This document shows, in pieces, positions 30,919-43,050 of a stretch of 64,000 nucleotides of DNA. The position numbers and the translations under genes were made by a program. Each line of letters starts with the position of its first letter. Position 1 is the stretch's first letter. The stretch lies in NCBI GenBank assembly GCA_902578315.1, contig CACHCL010000001.1, positions 186,001 to 250,000 of the forward strand. Reading direction: 5' to 3'. Source of the DNA: an uncultured Pelagibacteraceae bacterium. GTDB taxonomy: Bacteria; Pseudomonadota; Alphaproteobacteria; Pelagibacterales; Pelagibacteraceae. Below the pieces are notes generated by a model. That model had not been told where the DNA came from and searched no databases. It worked only from the letters and a program-made list of their open reading frames with translations.

Positions 30919-33900
30919 AAAAATTTTAGTGGTCGGTGCTGGGCCGATAATAATTGGTCAAGCTTGCGAATTTGATTATTCAGGCACTCAAGCTTGTAAA
31001 GCTTTAAAAGATGAGGGGTTTAAAGTAATTCTTATAAATTCAAATCCAGCTACAATAATGACGGATCCAAACGTCGCCGATAAAACTTATATCGAACCTA
31101 TTACTATAGAAATTCTTGAAAAAATTCTTATCAAAGAAAAACCTGATGCAATTTTGCCAACTATGGGTGGTCAAACTGCATTAAATTTAGCAATGGAGGC
31201 AAAAAAAAAAGGAATTCTCAAAAAATATAGAATTGAACTTATAGGTGCTAATTCAAAAGCAATTTCTAATGCTGAGGATAGGAAAAAGTTCAGAAAAAAT
31301 ATGATAGAGATTGGTTTGGATCTTCCGAAGTCAAAAATAGTAAATAGTTTTAATCAATCTTCAAAAGCCTTAAAACAAATCGGATTACCAGCAATTATAA
31401 GACCGGCTTTTACTCTAGGAGGTTTAGGAGGTGGTATCGCAAAAAATAAAAAAGATTTTTATAAAATAATAAAAAATGGGCTTCAAGAGTCACCTGTTAA
31501 TCAAGTCTTAGTTGAAGAGTGTTTAGAGGGTTGGAAAGAATTTGAGATGGAAGTTGTTAGAGATAAAAATGACAATTGCATAATCATTTGCTCAATAGAA
31601 AATTTAGATCCCATGGGTATTCATACTGGGGACTCAGTAACTATCGCTCCAGCACTTACTTTGACCGACAAAGAATATCAAGTTATGAGAAACGCCTCTA
31701 TAGCTTGCTTAAGAAAAATTGGTGTAGAAACTGGGGGATCAAATGTTCAATTCGCAATAAATCCAAAAAATGGAAGGATGGTAATCATTGAGATGAATCC
31801 TAGGGTTTCAAGATCATCAGCACTGGCTTCTAAAGCCACAGGGTTTCCAATAGCGAAAGTAGCAGCAAAGTTAGCCGTTGGTTACACTTTAGACGAATTA
31901 AAAAATGAAATTACGAAAGTTACACCTGCATCTTTTGAGCCCACAATAGACTATGTAGTCACTAAAATCCCAAGGTTTACTTTTGAAAAATTCTCATCTT
32001 CAGCTGCAGTTTTAGGAACATCAATGAAATCGGTGGGAGAAGCAATGGCTATTGGTAGAAATTTTAAAGAGTCTCTTCAAAAAGCCTTGGTTTCTTTAGA
32101 AACAGGTTTCTCAGGATTAGACCAAATATTTAATTTAAATACAAAACAAATTAAAAAAAAACTTAAAGAGAATATCCCAAATAAGATTTTACTTGTAGGT
32201 GAGGCTATTAGAAAAAAAATAAATTTAAAGGATATAAATAAACTTTCAAAAATTGATCCTTGGTTTTTAAATCAAATAAAAGAAATCATTGAAAACGAAA
32301 TTAAAATAAAGAAAAAAGGTCTTCCTAAAAATTTCAATGAGTTTAATTATATTAAGTCGATAGGATTTTCAGACAAAAAATTATCCGAACTTACGAATAC
32401 TTCAGAGTCGTTAATTAGAAAAAGAAGAACTGCTTTAAAAGTTTTACCAGTTTATAAAAAAGTTGATACATGTGCTGCAGAATTTAAATCTTTCACACCC
32501 TATATGTATTCTACTTATCAAAGAAATTTCTCCTCTAATTCAGAATGTGAGGCTGATCCCTCTAACAGAGATAAAATTATAATTCTGGGTGGGGGGCCTA
32601 ATAGGATCGGTCAGGGAATAGAGTTTGATTATTGCTGTTGCCAAGCTAGTTTTGCTCTAAAGGAAGCTAAATATGAAACTATTATGGTGAATTGTAATCC
32701 AGAAACGGTTTCAACAGATTATGATACAAGTGACAGACTATATTTTGAACCTTTAATAGATGAATTTGTTTTCAATATTATAAAAAGAGAGAAATCAAAA
32801 GGTAATGTAAAAGGTGTTATTACTCAGTTTGGGGGCCAAACTCCTATTAAACTCGCGAAATTTTTACATGAAAATAAACTTCCAATTCTAGGAACACAGT
32901 ATACTTCTATTGACCTAGCAGAGGACAGAGATAGATTTAGAGATCTTTTAAATAAACTTAGTTTAAATCAAGCTGAAAGTGGTATAGCTAAAACTTTTCC
33001 TCAAGCAATAAAAATTGCTGATAGGATTGGTTTGCCTTTAATGGTAAGACCATCTTACGTATTAGGTGGAAGAGCAATGGAGATTGTTCATGAAAAAAGC
33101 CAACTCAAAGACTTTGTAAAAGAAGCATTTAAAGTTGCTGAAAAAAATCCAATCTTAATTGATAAGTTTATTGATAATGCAATGGAAGTTGATGTTGACG
33201 CAATATCAGATGGTAAAAATGTTTTTGTAGCTGGCATTATGCAGCACATTGAAGAAGCTGGAATACACTCTGGTGATTCAGCATGTAGTCTTCCTCCGGT
33301 ATCAATAAAACCTTTTTTGATTAAAGAAATTGAAAATCAAACAAAAAAATTAGCTTTAGCTCTAAAAGTTAAAGGTTTCATGAATGTTCAATATGCAATT
33401 AAAAAAGATCAAATTTATGTAATAGAGGTGAATCCTAGGGCAAGTAGAACTGTACCATTTGTTTCAAAAGCAAAAAATTTACCTCTTGCTAAGATAGCTT
33501 CAAGAGTGATGGCTGGAGAAAAATTAACTAAATTTAATTTAAAAAGTAAAACAAAAGATATGTTTGCAGTTAAAGAGGCAGTATTTCCATTTAATAAATT
33601 CCCGAATAGTGATCTTTTACTTGGTCCAGAAATGAAGTCTACAGGTGAGGTAATGGGTTTTGATAAAAATTTTGGGATGGCTTTTGCTAAGAGTCAAATC
33701 GCAGCCTCAAACTCTCTTCCTAAAAAGGGCTTAGCTTTTATTTCTTTAAAAAATAGTCATAAAGAAGAAGGAGTTCAACTAGCAAAACAATTAATCAAGT
33801 TAAATTTTAAAATTTGTGGCACTGGAGGCACTGCTGATTATATAAGCAAACATGGGATCAAGTGTAAAAAAATTAATAAAGTAAATCAGGGATCTCCTCA

Positions 33901-34120
33901 TATTGTTGATATTTTAAATAGTAAAAAAATAGCATTAGTTATTAATACAGGTGGCGGAAACAGTGAAGCTCAGTTGAGCGATGCGCTAGCTTTAAGAAGA
34001 GCGACGCTAGCTAACAAAGTTCCATATTGCACGAATATGTCCACAGCCAAGGTTTGTTTGGAAGGAATTAAATCTCTTAAATTGAAAGATATCAGCGTAA
34101 CCTCTTTACAAGATCTTTAA
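30896..34120 (+). CDS. carB: Carbamoyl-phosphate synthase large subunit CarB
   Basis: Synthesises carbamoyl phosphate from bicarbonate, ammonia and two ATP. It has 1074 residues, the full family length. Two homologous ATP-grasp halves are present, the first starting [19 protein letters not shown] and the second [18 protein letters not shown], each with the EMNPR/EVNPR metal motif ([18 protein letters not shown] and [16 protein letters not shown]). The C-terminal MGS-like allosteric domain (about residues 940-1074) contains [11 protein letters not shown]. It ends in overlap with the convergent oxygenase gene by 4 bases. Confidence 0.98.
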   Translation: MPKRKDIKKILVVGAGPIIIGQACEFDYSGTQACKALKDEGFKVILINSNPATIMTDPNVADKTYIEPITIEILEKILIKEKPDAILPTMGGQTALNLAMEAKKKGILKKYRIELIGANSKAISNAEDRKKFRKNMIEIGLDLPKSKIVNSFNQSSKALKQIGLPAIIRPAFTLGGLGGGIAKNKKDFYKIIKNGLQESPVNQVLVEECLEGWKEFEMEVVRDKNDNCIIICSIENLDPMGIHTGDSVTIAPALTLTDKEYQVMRNASIACLRKIGVETGGSNVQFAINPKNGRMVIIEMNPRVSRSSALASKATGFPIAKVAAKLAVGYTLDELKNEITKVTPASFEPTIDYVVTKIPRFTFEKFSSSAAVLGTSMKSVGEAMAIGRNFKESLQKALVSLETGFSGLDQIFNLNTKQIKKKLKENIPNKILLVGEAIRKKINLKDINKLSKIDPWFLNQIKEIIENEIKIKKKGLPKNFNEFNYIKSIGFSDKKLSELTNTSESLIRKRRTALKVLPVYKKVDTCAAEFKSFTPYMYSTYQRNFSSNSECEADPSNRDKIIILGGGPNRIGQGIEFDYCCCQASFALKEAKYETIMVNCNPETVSTDYDTSDRLYFEPLIDEFVFNIIKREKSKGNVKGVITQFGGQTPIKLAKFLHENKLPILGTQYTSIDLAEDRDRFRDLLNKLSLNQAESGIAKTFPQAIKIADRIGLPLMVRPSYVLGGRAMEIVHEKSQLKDFVKEAFKVAEKNPILIDKFIDNAMEVDVDAISDGKNVFVAGIMQHIEEAGIHSGDSACSLPPVSIKPFLIKEIENQTKKLALALKVKGFMNVQYAIKKDQIYVIEVNPRASRTVPFVSKAKNLPLAKIASRVMAGEKLTKFNLKSKTKDMFAVKEAVFPFNKFPNSDLLLGPEMKSTGEVMGFDKNFGMAFAKSQIAASNSLPKKGLAFISLKNSHKEEGVQLAKQLIKLNFKICGTGGTADYISKHGIKCKKINKVNQGSPHIVDILNSKKIALVINTGGGNSEAQLSDALALRRATLANKVPYCTNMSTAKVCLEGIKSLKLKDISVTSLQDL

Positions 34121-34782
34121 TTTTTAACTTTCCAATCAGTTTCGAAGGTAACGTAGTTTATTTGAATACATCTTCTTTCTTTTTTAATCTCTTTTTTTTC
34201 CATTCCATGCCAAGTGTTCGGCCCACTTGTAAAGAAGTATCCATAATTATGTTTATAAGGAACTGTTTTAACTTTTTTTAATTTTGCATCATAAAAATCA
34301 GTTCCTAAATTCTCCGACTCGTTATGTAAATTAACAAAAACTATTGATGACATTAATTTTTCCTCAATATCGCAGTGAGGCTTCAACCAAAAACCTTCTC
34401 TATCACAAATTACTTCTAGTCTAACATAAGAATTGCTCAAATCTTTACCAATCAATGATCCAATTTTTTTATAAACTTCAGCTGATCTTAATTCTTCAAT
34501 AAATTTTGTTAAGTTTGGAAATTGATTAGAGTTTTCTTTAGTAACATAACATCTTAGCTTTTTTGCTTTTCCGCCATCTTTAATTCCAGCTCGAAATGCT
34601 CCTTCTCCTCCATCAAGAGCTCTTGTTCCATCATAATTTAGATTTTGTTTTCTAGGATCAGCAATCTCTGCACTACAGATCTCGTCAATGGCATTTTGAG
34701 TCAGCGGCTGATTGATTTCAAAATGTTTAAAAGGATCGCTAAATAGTTTAGTCCTTTCTTCTAATGATTTAAATAATTCCAT
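34117..34782 (-). CDS. Putative 2-oxoglutarate/Fe(II)-dependent oxygenase
   Basis: A 221-residue protein with a double-stranded beta-helix oxygenase pattern. The iron site is visible as [10 protein letters not shown] (HxD near residue 138) and a distal His in [10 protein letters not shown] (near 195), with RRCIQINYV carrying the basic residue expected to bind 2-oxoglutarate. The N-terminal half contains an [24 protein letters not shown] stretch (read in two parts) not known to me. The substrate is unknown. It overlaps the upstream ELM1-like gene by 14 bases, so both are probably co-translated and may act on the same cell component. Family assignment is by motif only. Confidence 0.75.
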   Translation of the reverse strand: MELFKSLEERTKLFSDPFKHFEINQPLTQNAIDEICSAEIADPRKQNLNYDGTRALDGGEGAFRAGIKDGGKAKKLRCYVTKENSNQFPNLTKFIEELRSAEVYKKIGSLIGKDLSNSYVRLEVICDREGFWLKPHCDIEEKLMSSIVFVNLHNESENLGTDFYDAKLKKVKTVPYKHNYGYFFTSGPNTWHGMEKKEIKKERRCIQINYVTFETDWKVKN

Positions 34783-35722
34783 GTTTTTTTATTTTTGCTT
34801 TTACTATTGGAGCAATTCTGTTTACCTCATTTAAACTATTGTAACTCCAACTTTCAACCCTATCTTCTAATTCCCTTGTTATACCTAAATCTTTCAATTG
34901 TGAATAAAATTTTTTAAATCTTCCAGTTGGCTTAAAAGACTTCATCATTGCAATATAAACGGGTTTTCCGGTCATAGCAGCCTCTGAAATCATTGACGTG
35001 GAGTCGCACGTTACAACTATATAATTTGAGATTGCTAGTGCAGAAAGATAAGCTTTTTTATCGATATTTTTTACAACGTGGTGGTTAATGCTAAAGGTAT
35101 TAAATGCTATTTTTAAAATTTTTTCAGGTGTTCTGTAAGAAGGAATTACAATAATTTTAAATTTATCTGGGGTAAATAATGTCTTAACTTTGTTAAAAAG
35201 TTCATGAATTTGTTTTTCTGAATAATTATAATATTTGTTTGGTCCTCCGATAATAAATGCTACTAACTCTTTTCTTTTATCTTTTTCAATTCCTAGATAC
35301 GTTGAATTATCATTAATCTCTTTTTTTGTTAAATAATGAATGGCACCCGTTGTATTAATTATATTTTCACCTTTTAAACGATCGTGCTCAGGACTCACTA
35401 TAAGGTCAAAGTGTTCAAAAGAAACTTTAGGATCTTGTATGTGAATATTGAAAATTTGATTACCTAACCTTTTTTTTAAAGCTATTGATGGTATTACACT
35501 TTTTCTTCCACAAGATATAATGATTTTACAATCGCACACGAATTTATTTTTAACCAAATTTTCCGATATTGGACTGATTTTAGGGGGAATAAAATTCCAA
35601 AAAGTTTTTAATTCAATTTTTTGGTGTTTATAACTTAGGCCCAAAGCTTTGGCTAATCCCTCTACTTGACTAACCATACCGTGCATACCTTGCGTTAAAA
35701 GAAGTGCTTTTAATTCTAACAT
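34769..35722 (-). CDS. ELM1-like family protein (GT-B fold)
   Basis: A 317-residue protein resembling the bacterial 'mitochondrial fission ELM1' family. The start LLLTQGMHGMVSQVEGLAKALG matches the family opening, FIIGGPNKYYNYS begins the second domain, and TCDSTSMISEAAMTGKPVYI is a GT-B-like nucleotide-sugar-binding segment similar to that of MurG and LpxB. No transmembrane segment is evident. The biochemical role of bacterial members is not established; a glycosyltransferase activity is an inference. It diverges from trxB with only 23 bases between start codons. Confidence 0.78.
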   Translation of the reverse strand: MLELKALLLTQGMHGMVSQVEGLAKALGLSYKHQKIELKTFWNFIPPKISPISENLVKNKFVCDCKIIISCGRKSVIPSIALKKRLGNQIFNIHIQDPKVSFEHFDLIVSPEHDRLKGENIINTTGAIHYLTKKEINDNSTYLGIEKDKRKELVAFIIGGPNKYYNYSEKQIHELFNKVKTLFTPDKFKIIVIPSYRTPEKILKIAFNTFSINHHVVKNIDKKAYLSALAISNYIVVTCDSTSMISEAAMTGKPVYIAMMKSFKPTGRFKKFYSQLKDLGITRELEDRVESWSYNSLNEVNRIAPIVKAKIKKHGII

Positions 35723-35745
35723 TAGTTACTATATACCCTTACATA

Positions 35746-36696
35746 ATGAATAATAAATCAACAAAACATACAAAAGTGTTAATTCTTGGATCTGGTCCTG
35801 CTGGCTATACAGCGGCTATTTATGCGGCTAGAGCAATGCTTAAACCAATACTTGTTCATGGTTCTCAACCCGGAGGACAATTAACTACAACCACTGATGT
35901 TGAAAATTACCCTGGATACTCAAAAGTGATTCAAGGTCCATGGCTTATGGATGAAATGAAAGGCCAAGCCGAAGCTGTAGGAACAGAGATGATACAAGAT
36001 CATATCAGCAAAGTTGACTTAACAAAAAAACCTTTTACGGCAAAAGGTGATAGCGGTCAGATTTACACTGCAGATAGTTTTATAATTTCAACAGGAGCAC
36101 AAGCAAGATGGTTAAATTTAAAATCTGAACAAGAGTTTAGAGGTTTTGGAGTTTCAGCATGTGCTACTTGTGACGGATTTTTCTTTAAGGAAAAAGAGGT
36201 AGCTGTAGTTGGTGGGGGAAATGCTGCTGTTGAGGAAGCAATGTTCCTCACTAAATTTGCCTCAAAGGTTTATTTAATACATAGAAGAAACGAATTGAGA
36301 GCAGAAAAAATGCTTCAAGCTAAATTAAAATCTAATAAGAAAATAGAAATAATTTGGGATACAGTAGTTGAGGATGTTATTGGTACTAGAGAGCCAAAAA
36401 CTGTGAATGCATTAAAAATTAAAAATGTAAAAGATAATAAAGTTAAAGATCTTAAAGTTGATGGTTTATTTATTGCCATAGGTCATGATCCAGCTACATC
36501 TTTATTTAAAGATCAACTTAAAATGGACAAAGAAGGGTATTTAATAACAAAACCTGACTCTACTGAAACGAATATTCCAGGAGTTTTTGCTGCAGGAGAT
36601 GTAAAGGATAAAATTTTTAGACAAGCAGTTACCGCTGCTGGAATGGGTTGTATGTCAGCACTTGAAGCTGAAAAATATCTATCTGAATCTAATTAA
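35746..36696 (+). CDS. trxB: Thioredoxin-disulfide reductase TrxB
   Basis: FAD/NADPH enzyme that reduces thioredoxin. The ATG at 35746 gives 316 residues; the frame is open 14 codons further upstream but that would overlap the divergent gene. Motifs are ILGSGPAGYTAAIYAARA (FAD), the redox pair in SACATCDGFFF, VVGGGNAAVEEAMFL (NADPH) and GVFAAGDVKDK. It overlaps the convergent aminotransferase gene by 8 bases. Confidence 0.98.
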   Translation: MNNKSTKHTKVLILGSGPAGYTAAIYAARAMLKPILVHGSQPGGQLTTTTDVENYPGYSKVIQGPWLMDEMKGQAEAVGTEMIQDHISKVDLTKKPFTAKGDSGQIYTADSFIISTGAQARWLNLKSEQEFRGFGVSACATCDGFFFKEKEVAVVGGGNAAVEEAMFLTKFASKVYLIHRRNELRAEKMLQAKLKSNKKIEIIWDTVVEDVIGTREPKTVNALKIKNVKDNKVKDLKVDGLFIAIGHDPATSLFKDQLKMDKEGYLITKPDSTETNIPGVFAAGDVKDKIFRQAVTAAGMGCMSALEAEKYLSESN

Positions 36697-37876
36697 GGCT
36701 ATCACAAAAACTTTTAATTCTTTTCATTGCTTTTTTCAAATTTTCCATTGAAGTAGCGTAAGATATCCTAAAGTAACCGTCTAAACCAAAGGCAGAACCT
36801 TGAACCACAGCTACCTCAGCTTTTTCTAACAGTTTTTCTACAAAATCTTTATCGGATTTAAGTTTCGTTTTCTTGTTTAGTAATTTTTTACAATTTGGGA
36901 AAACGTAAAAAGCTCCTTCAGGACTTAAACAGCTTATACCTTTTATATTATTTAAACTATCAACAACAAAATTTCTTCTTTCTTTAAAATAATTTGATCT
37001 TTCTGAAATAAAGTCTTGTGTTCCGTTTAAAGCCTCGACTGCAGCTGCTTGACTTATGGATGTAGGATTACTAGTTGATTGGGATTGAATTTTAGCCATC
37101 GCTTTAATTATTTCTTTTGGACCTGCGGCATAACCTATTCTCCAGCCAGTCATTGAGTAAGATTTACTCACTCCATTCATGGTTAAAGTTCTGCTTTTTA
37201 ATTTTTCAATTTGCGCAATTGTAAAAAATTTAAAACCGTCATAAGTAATATGTTCGTAAATATCATCGCTTAAAATATATAAATTTTTATATTTTATTAA
37301 AATTTTCGACAAAGCTATTATCTCATCTTTTGTATAACCAGAGCCTGTAGGATTAGATGGCGAGTTTATAATTATCCACTTTGTTTTCTTTGAAACTACT
37401 CTTGTTAATTTTTCCGGTGTTAACTTAAAATTATTTTTTTCATCACACTTTATAATTTTAGGTTTGCCTCCAGCCAATAAAACAATATCGGGATAAGAAA
37501 CCCAATAAGGGGCTGGAATAATTACCTCATCACCTTTATTTATGGTTGCCATAAAAGCATTATATAAAACTTGCTTTCCACCAGTTCCAACTGAAATTTG
37601 ATCAAGCTCGTATGATAAATTATTTTCTCTAGAAAATTTTGCTTGGATAGCTTTTTTTAGAGCTGGAGTTCCATCCACTGCAGTATATTTTGTATCCCCT
37701 TTTCTAATCGCTTCTATTGCTGCTTCTTTAATATTGTCTGGGGTATCAAAATCAGGCTCTCCAGCCCCTAAACCAATAACATCCTTTCCAGCAGCTCTCA
37801 TTTCCCTAGCTTTTGAGGTGACTGCTATTGTAGGCGACGGTTTTATACGTTTTAAACTATTGGAAACTATGCTCAT
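36689..37876 (-). CDS. aatA: Class I aspartate/aromatic aminotransferase
   Basis: PLP enzyme that moves amino groups between aspartate (and possibly prephenate or aromatic acids) and 2-oxoglutarate. It has 395 residues. GLGAGEPDFDTPDNI, the cofactor loop GGKQVLYNAF, INSPSNPTGSGYT, LSDDIYEHITY, the lysine motif GVSKSYSMTGWRIGY and the terminal FRISYATS are those of the Ib-type enzyme common in alphaproteobacteria. Subfamily members can also make arogenate, so the substrate range is open. It diverges from uvrB with a 38-base gap. Confidence 0.93.
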   Translation of the reverse strand: MSIVSNSLKRIKPSPTIAVTSKAREMRAAGKDVIGLGAGEPDFDTPDNIKEAAIEAIRKGDTKYTAVDGTPALKKAIQAKFSRENNLSYELDQISVGTGGKQVLYNAFMATINKGDEVIIPAPYWVSYPDIVLLAGGKPKIIKCDEKNNFKLTPEKLTRVVSKKTKWIIINSPSNPTGSGYTKDEIIALSKILIKYKNLYILSDDIYEHITYDGFKFFTIAQIEKLKSRTLTMNGVSKSYSMTGWRIGYAAGPKEIIKAMAKIQSQSTSNPTSISQAAAVEALNGTQDFISERSNYFKERRNFVVDSLNNIKGISCLSPEGAFYVFPNCKKLLNKKTKLKSDKDFVEKLLEKAEVAVVQGSAFGLDGYFRISYATSMENLKKAMKRIKSFCDSLN

Positions 37877-37914
37877 TGAAATTTATAATATAATTAACTT
37901 ATTATTAACACAAA

Positions 37915-40086
37915 ATGCAAAATACTTATCAAGAAAAATTAGCTGATCTAGAAGTTAATAACTCGAAAAAAATTAAGAAGTTAGAGGGAGGTATTAACTT
38001 TAAAATCAAAAGTGATTTTCAACCTAGCGGTGACCAACCAGAGGCCATAAAGAAAATATTAAAAAACTTAAAAGATAACAAACAAGAACAAGTGCTTTTA
38101 GGAGTTACGGGATCAGGTAAAACGTTTACAATGGCAAAAGTTATCGAAAAGGCTAATAGACCAGCTCTAATTCTTGCACCAAACAAAACTTTGGCTGCTC
38201 AATTGTACGGAGAGTTTAAAAGTTTTTTTCCTGATAATGCTGTAGAATATTTTGTATCATATTACGATTACTATACTCCAGAAGCATACGTTCCTAGATC
38301 TGATACTTATATAGAAAAAGAAGCCTCAATAAATGAACAAATTGATCGTATGAGACACTCGGCAACAAGATCTTTGTTGGAAAGAGATGATGTGATTATT
38401 GTTGCGAGTGTATCATGTATTTATGGTTTAGGCTCTGTAGAGGCTTACTCCAAAATGACTATTACTCTTAAGAAAAATTATGAGTATGAGCGAGATGATT
38501 TAATTAAAGCATTTATAAACTTACAGTACAAAAGAAATGATCAAAATTTTTTTAGAGGAACTTTTAGGGTAAGAGGAGAAAATTTAGAGATTTTTCCATC
38601 ACACTTAGAAGACAGAGCTTGGAGAATAAGTTTTAATTTAAATAAATTGGAAAAAATTGAAGAATTTGACCCACTTACTGGAGACAAGACAAATGATTAC
38701 TCAATAATAAAAATTTACGCTAATAGTCATTATATAACTCCTAAGCCAACTATCGAGCAAGCAATCAGACAAATAAAATCTGAGTTAGCTGAAACTTTAA
38801 AAAAACATAGAGAAAATAACAAACTTTTAGAGGAACAAAGATTAAGAGAGCGAACTAAGTTTGATCTAGAAATGATTGAAGCTACCGGCACTTGTGCAGG
38901 GATAGAAAATTATTCAAGATTTTTATCAGGAAGAAAAGCTGGTGAACCTCCTCCTACTCTATTTGAGTATTTTCCAGATAATGCAATTGTATTTGTAGAT
39001 GAAAGTCACGTAACAGTCCCTCAATTAAATGGGATGTATAAGGGCGACCGTACAAGAAAAAGTACATTAGCCGAATACGGTTTTAGACTCCCTTCATGTA
39101 TGGACAATAGACCTTTGAAATTTGAAGAGTGGGATTTAATGAGAACACAAACTGTTTTTGTCTCTGCTACCCCAGGACCCTGGGAACTAAAACAAACAAG
39201 CAATAAATATATTGACCAAATCATTAGGCCAACAGGTTTAATAGACCCACCTGTTGAAATAAGGCCAGCCAAAACTCAAGTTGATGATCTTATGCACGAG
39301 GCAAAAGAGATTGTAAAAAAAGGATATAGAGTTCTTGCTACAACGCTGACAAAAAAAATGGCTGAAGATCTTACTGAGTACCTCCACGAAAATGGTCTTA
39401 AAGTAAGGTATATGCATTCTGATATTGATACTCTGGAAAGAATTGAGATCATAAGAGATTTAAGAATGGGGGTGTTTGATATTCTTGTAGGAATTAATTT
39501 GTTAAGAGAAGGATTAGATATTCCTGAATGTGCTTTGGTAGCAATTTTAGATGCTGATAAAGAGGGATTTTTAAGATCTGAAACTTCTTTAATTCAAACG
39601 ATTGGAAGAGCAGCGCGAAATGTTGATGGTAAGGTAATTTTATATGCTGATAAAGTCACGAAGAGCATTGAAAATGCAATTAAGGAAACAGACAGAAGGA
39701 GAAATAAACAATTAGAATATAATAAGAAAAATGGAATAACCGCTGAGTCAGTTAAAAAAGAGATAAGTGACATTTTAGAGTCTGTTTATGAAAAAGATTA
39801 CGTTAAAATTAGTGAAGGCTCAAACGTAGGTGGAAACTTAAAAAAACATCTTAAAGCTTTAAACAGAAAAATGAAGGAAGCTGCATCTAATTTAGAATTT
39901 GAAGAGGCAGCTAAACTAAGAGATGAGATGAGAAAACTAGAAGCTAGTGAACTTGAAATTACTTTAAATCCTAAAATATCTCAATATAATTTGAAAAGTA
40001 AAGTTTATCCAAAAGGAAGATCGACTATGGGTATGCCTGGTACAAAACCAAGAAAAGCGATAAAAAAATGGAAGCCAAAAAAATAA
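37915..40086 (+). CDS. uvrB: Excinuclease ABC subunit UvrB
   Basis: Damage-verifying helicase-like subunit of nucleotide excision repair. It has 723 residues. The N-terminal [12 protein letters not shown], Walker [13 protein letters not shown], beta-hairpin [20 protein letters not shown], Walker B-like [11 protein letters not shown], motif [16 protein letters not shown] and [11 protein letters not shown], and a C-terminal UVR motif [20 protein letters not shown] that binds UvrC are all present. It overlaps the folM-like gene by 19 bases. uvrC lies two genes downstream, so both repair subunits share a transcript. Confidence 0.98.
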   Translation: MQNTYQEKLADLEVNNSKKIKKLEGGINFKIKSDFQPSGDQPEAIKKILKNLKDNKQEQVLLGVTGSGKTFTMAKVIEKANRPALILAPNKTLAAQLYGEFKSFFPDNAVEYFVSYYDYYTPEAYVPRSDTYIEKEASINEQIDRMRHSATRSLLERDDVIIVASVSCIYGLGSVEAYSKMTITLKKNYEYERDDLIKAFINLQYKRNDQNFFRGTFRVRGENLEIFPSHLEDRAWRISFNLNKLEKIEEFDPLTGDKTNDYSIIKIYANSHYITPKPTIEQAIRQIKSELAETLKKHRENNKLLEEQRLRERTKFDLEMIEATGTCAGIENYSRFLSGRKAGEPPPTLFEYFPDNAIVFVDESHVTVPQLNGMYKGDRTRKSTLAEYGFRLPSCMDNRPLKFEEWDLMRTQTVFVSATPGPWELKQTSNKYIDQIIRPTGLIDPPVEIRPAKTQVDDLMHEAKEIVKKGYRVLATTLTKKMAEDLTEYLHENGLKVRYMHSDIDTLERIEIIRDLRMGVFDILVGINLLREGLDIPECALVAILDADKEGFLRSETSLIQTIGRAARNVDGKVILYADKVTKSIENAIKETDRRRNKQLEYNKKNGITAESVKKEISDILESVYEKDYVKISEGSNVGGNLKKHLKALNRKMKEAASNLEFEEAAKLRDEMRKLEASELEITLNPKISQYNLKSKVYPKGRSTMGMPGTKPRKAIKKWKPKK

Positions 40087-40823
40087 TCATCACTGGTGGA
40101 GCTACTAGAATAGGATCTGCAATCGCTAAAAGTTTAGTAAGTTTTGAAACAAAAATAGGTATCCACTTTAACAAATCTAAAAGTAATGCCTTAAAATTAA
40201 AAAAAGAATTAGAGGAACTTGGGGCTGAAGTATACTTATTTAAAGCTGATTTAAATAATCTTAAACAGACCGAAACTTTAATAAAAAAAGCTTATAAAAC
40301 TTTGAAAGGATTAGATTGTTTAATTAATAATGCATCTATTTTTGAAAACGATAATCTTGAAAATTTTTCTGAAAAATCCTTTACAAAACATATGAATATC
40401 AACTTAAAAGCACCAGCAATCATGACGCAAAATTTTAAAAGATTAATTAAAAATAAAGAGGGATGTATCATTAATATTATTGATCAAAGAGTCGAAAAAT
40501 TAACTCCTTTTTTTTTCTCTTACACTTTAAGTAAGTCTTCATTGGCTACTTTTACAAAAACATCAGCCATGAAATTAGCGCCTAGTATAAGAGTGAATGG
40601 TATTTCACCTGGACCAACATTAAAAAACAAAAGACAATCTGAAAGGCATTTTAAAAAGCAATGGAAATCCACACTCTTAAAAAAAAAAGTAGATTTAGAA
40701 AACATATGTAATGGAGTAAAGTTTCTTATTGAAAATAAAAATATAACAGGAGAGATAATTAATATTGATAGCGGGCAAAGACTGGCATGGCAAACACCAG
40801 ATATTATTAATACAAAAGAATGA
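40068..40823 (+). CDS. SDR-family pteridine reductase (FolM-like)
   Basis: A 251-residue short-chain dehydrogenase. The cofactor loop [14 protein letters not shown] with Arg in place of the usual Gly, and NNASIFE, are typical of pteridine reductases; the [11 protein letters not shown] stretch and SYTLSKSSL (Tyr and Lys of the catalytic YxxxK), followed by [10 protein letters not shown], also fit FolM/PTR1. FolM reduces dihydromonapterin or dihydrofolate. The adjacent folB (4-base overlap) supports a pterin role. It starts inside the end of uvrB. A general SDR of other specificity is possible. Confidence 0.8.
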   Translation: MEAKKIIITGGATRIGSAIAKSLVSFETKIGIHFNKSKSNALKLKKELEELGAEVYLFKADLNNLKQTETLIKKAYKTLKGLDCLINNASIFENDNLENFSEKSFTKHMNINLKAPAIMTQNFKRLIKNKEGCIINIIDQRVEKLTPFFFSYTLSKSSLATFTKTSAMKLAPSIRVNGISPGPTLKNKRQSERHFKKQWKSTLLKKKVDLENICNGVKFLIENKNITGEIINIDSGQRLAWQTPDIINTKE

Positions 40824-41215
40824 AATTAATTAAATTTAAAAAAAAAGAAAAATTTAAATATAAAAGAAAAGTAATTATAAAAGATTTAATCTTAAATATT
40901 TCTATAGGAATACACAATTTTGAGAAAAAAAATAGACAAAGAGTAAAATTTAATATTGAAATTTTAACAAATCCATATGTGACTCCTAATAACAAAGATT
41001 TGAATTCAATACTTAATTACGAGGAAATTGTAAGTAAAATTGAGAAAATTGCTTATCTAAAACATCACGAGTTACTCGAAGATTTGGCAGAAAATATTTT
41101 TAATATGATATTTAGAAATAAACTTGTTAAAAAGATAAATCTTAAGATAGAAAAGTTAGATATCTTAAAGAAAACCAAATCTGTTGGCATCGAGGTATCA
41201 AAATCAAAAGTATGA
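40820..41215 (+). CDS. folB: Dihydroneopterin aldolase FolB
   Basis: Enzyme of folate synthesis that converts dihydroneopterin to hydroxymethyl-dihydropterin. It has 131 residues, a little longer than usual because of a Lys-rich N-terminal extension of about 15 residues. [30 protein letters not shown] (read in parts), the conserved [10 protein letters not shown], and [10 protein letters not shown] with the catalytic-region Glu match the family. It overlaps the SDR by 4 bases and uvrC by 4 bases. Confidence 0.88.
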   Translation: MKLIKFKKKEKFKYKRKVIIKDLILNISIGIHNFEKKNRQRVKFNIEILTNPYVTPNNKDLNSILNYEEIVSKIEKIAYLKHHELLEDLAENIFNMIFRNKLVKKINLKIEKLDILKKTKSVGIEVSKSKV

Positions 41216-43050
41216 TTAATAGTTTAGAGTTAGGAAAAAAAGTAATAAAAGAAAAAATACCGCTGATTCCAAAAAACCCCGGTGTTTACAAAATGATTAG
41301 TTCTACTGGTGAAATTTTATATATTGGTAAAGCTAAAAATATCCCAAATAGACTCAAAAGTTATGTCACTGAGTCCAATCTCCCTATTAGAACTGAGAGA
41401 ATGCTTTCACTAACGCATAATCTTGAAACTACTACTACAAGTAACGAAAGTGAGGCTCTACTATTAGAAGCAAATTTAATAAAAAAACATAAACCTCGTT
41501 ACAATATACTTTTGCGAGATGACAAATCTTTTCCTTACATTTACATTGGTAATAAAGATAAGTGGCCACAACTTACAAAGTTAAGAGGGAAAAAATCAAA
41601 GACAGGATATTATTTTGGTCCATTTGCATCAATTGGTTCTGCTAATTGGACAATAAAAATTTTACAAAAAATTTTTCTTTTGAGAGTTTGTGATGACACT
41701 GTTTTTAAAAATAGAGAGAGACCGTGTATCTTATACCAAATTAAAAGATGCTCTGCTCCATGTGTTGGACACATAAATGAAAAAGAATACGAGACTACAG
41801 TTGTAGACGCTATTGATTTTATTTCGGGTAAATCTAGAAGAATTCAAAAAAACTTATCCAAAGAGATGGAAAAAGCTAGTAAAGAATTGGATTATGAGAA
41901 AGCAGCAATAGCTAGAGATAGAATAAAAGCATTAACTCAAATACAAACCTCTCAAAAAATAAATCAAACAAATTTAAAAGAGGCTGATGTTATCAGTATA
42001 TATAAAGAGACAGGAAAAACATGTGTACAAGTGTTTTTTTTCAGGTCAAAACAAAACTGGGGTAATCAGGCTTTCTATCCAAAACATGATCCAGATGACA
42101 GTGTTGAAGATATAATAAGTTCTTTTATATCCCAATTTTATGAAAACAAAACTATTCCTATGCTGATATTAACTAACTGTGAAGTCAAAGACAAAAAGCT
42201 TATTGAAAAAACGTTCTCCGAGAAGGACAAAAAAGATATTATTATTAAGCTAGCAAAAAGTAAAAATGAGATAAGTATTTCTAGTCTTGCAGAGAAAAAT
42301 GCAAAACAATCTTTAAAACAAAAACTCGTACAATCTGATACTAACAATAATCTCATCGAAGAATTAGCATCTAAATTTAATATTAATAACAATATAGAAT
42401 TAATAGAAGTTTACGATAATAGCCACATTCAGGGAACTGACTCTGTCGGATCATTAATTTGTTTCAGTAATGAAGGTTTTGTTAAGAAAAGATACAGGAA
42501 ATTCAATATTAAAGATGAAAAAATAAAAAATGATGACTATGGAATGATGAAAGAAGTTTTATTTAGAAGATTTTCAAAAGCTATTAAGGAAAAATCTGGT
42601 TCACTGTCATTGCCAGATTTAATAATGATAGACGGCGGAAAAGGACAATATTCTGTATCTAGGGAAGTTCTTAATGAATTAGGGTTGCACGACTTACCAA
42701 TTTTAGCAATAGCAAAGGGTAAAAGAAGAAATGCTGGAGAGGAAAAAATTTATTACAAAAGCAAAGAATATATTTTAGAAAGAAATGATCCATTATTATT
42801 TTTTATACAAAGACTTCGAGATGAAGCGCATAGATTTGCTATAAGCACCCACAGAGCAAAAAGAAAGAAAAACCTCAGCAAGTCTTTATTAGATCAAATT
42901 CAGGGGATTGGAAAACAAAGGAAAAGAGCTTTATTAAACCATTTTGGGTCTGCACGAGCTGTGGAGTCTGCAAGCTTTGATGATTTAAAATCAGTGGAAG
43001 GAATAGAAGACAACATAGCTAAGAAAATATATGATTATTTTCACGAATAA
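41212..43050 (+). CDS. uvrC: Excinuclease ABC subunit UvrC
   Basis: Dual-incision nuclease of nucleotide excision repair. It has 612 residues. The N-terminal GIY-YIG domain reads [21 protein letters not shown], with cysteines in [17 protein letters not shown], then a UVR motif [18 protein letters not shown], the RNase H-like nuclease domain [15 protein letters not shown] and MIDGGKGQ, and a C-terminal helix-hairpin-helix pair. The pgsA start follows its stop directly. Confidence 0.98.
   Translation: MINSLELGKKVIKEKIPLIPKNPGVYKMISSTGEILYIGKAKNIPNRLKSYVTESNLPIRTERMLSLTHNLETTTTSNESEALLLEANLIKKHKPRYNILLRDDKSFPYIYIGNKDKWPQLTKLRGKKSKTGYYFGPFASIGSANWTIKILQKIFLLRVCDDTVFKNRERPCILYQIKRCSAPCVGHINEKEYETTVVDAIDFISGKSRRIQKNLSKEMEKASKELDYEKAAIARDRIKALTQIQTSQKINQTNLKEADVISIYKETGKTCVQVFFFRSKQNWGNQAFYPKHDPDDSVEDIISSFISQFYENKTIPMLILTNCEVKDKKLIEKTFSEKDKKDIIIKLAKSKNEISISSLAEKNAKQSLKQKLVQSDTNNNLIEELASKFNINNNIELIEVYDNSHIQGTDSVGSLICFSNEGFVKKRYRKFNIKDEKIKNDDYGMMKEVLFRRFSKAIKEKSGSLSLPDLIMIDGGKGQYSVSREVLNELGLHDLPILAIAKGKRRNAGEEKIYYKSKEYILERNDPLLFFIQRLRDEAHRFAISTHRAKRKKNLSKSLLDQIQGIGKQRKRALLNHFGSARAVESASFDDLKSVEGIEDNIAKKIYDYFHE

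Noticed and set aside
31576-31791. Short plus-strand frame inside carB
   Set aside because: Out-of-frame shadow in a full-length, motif-complete carB gene.
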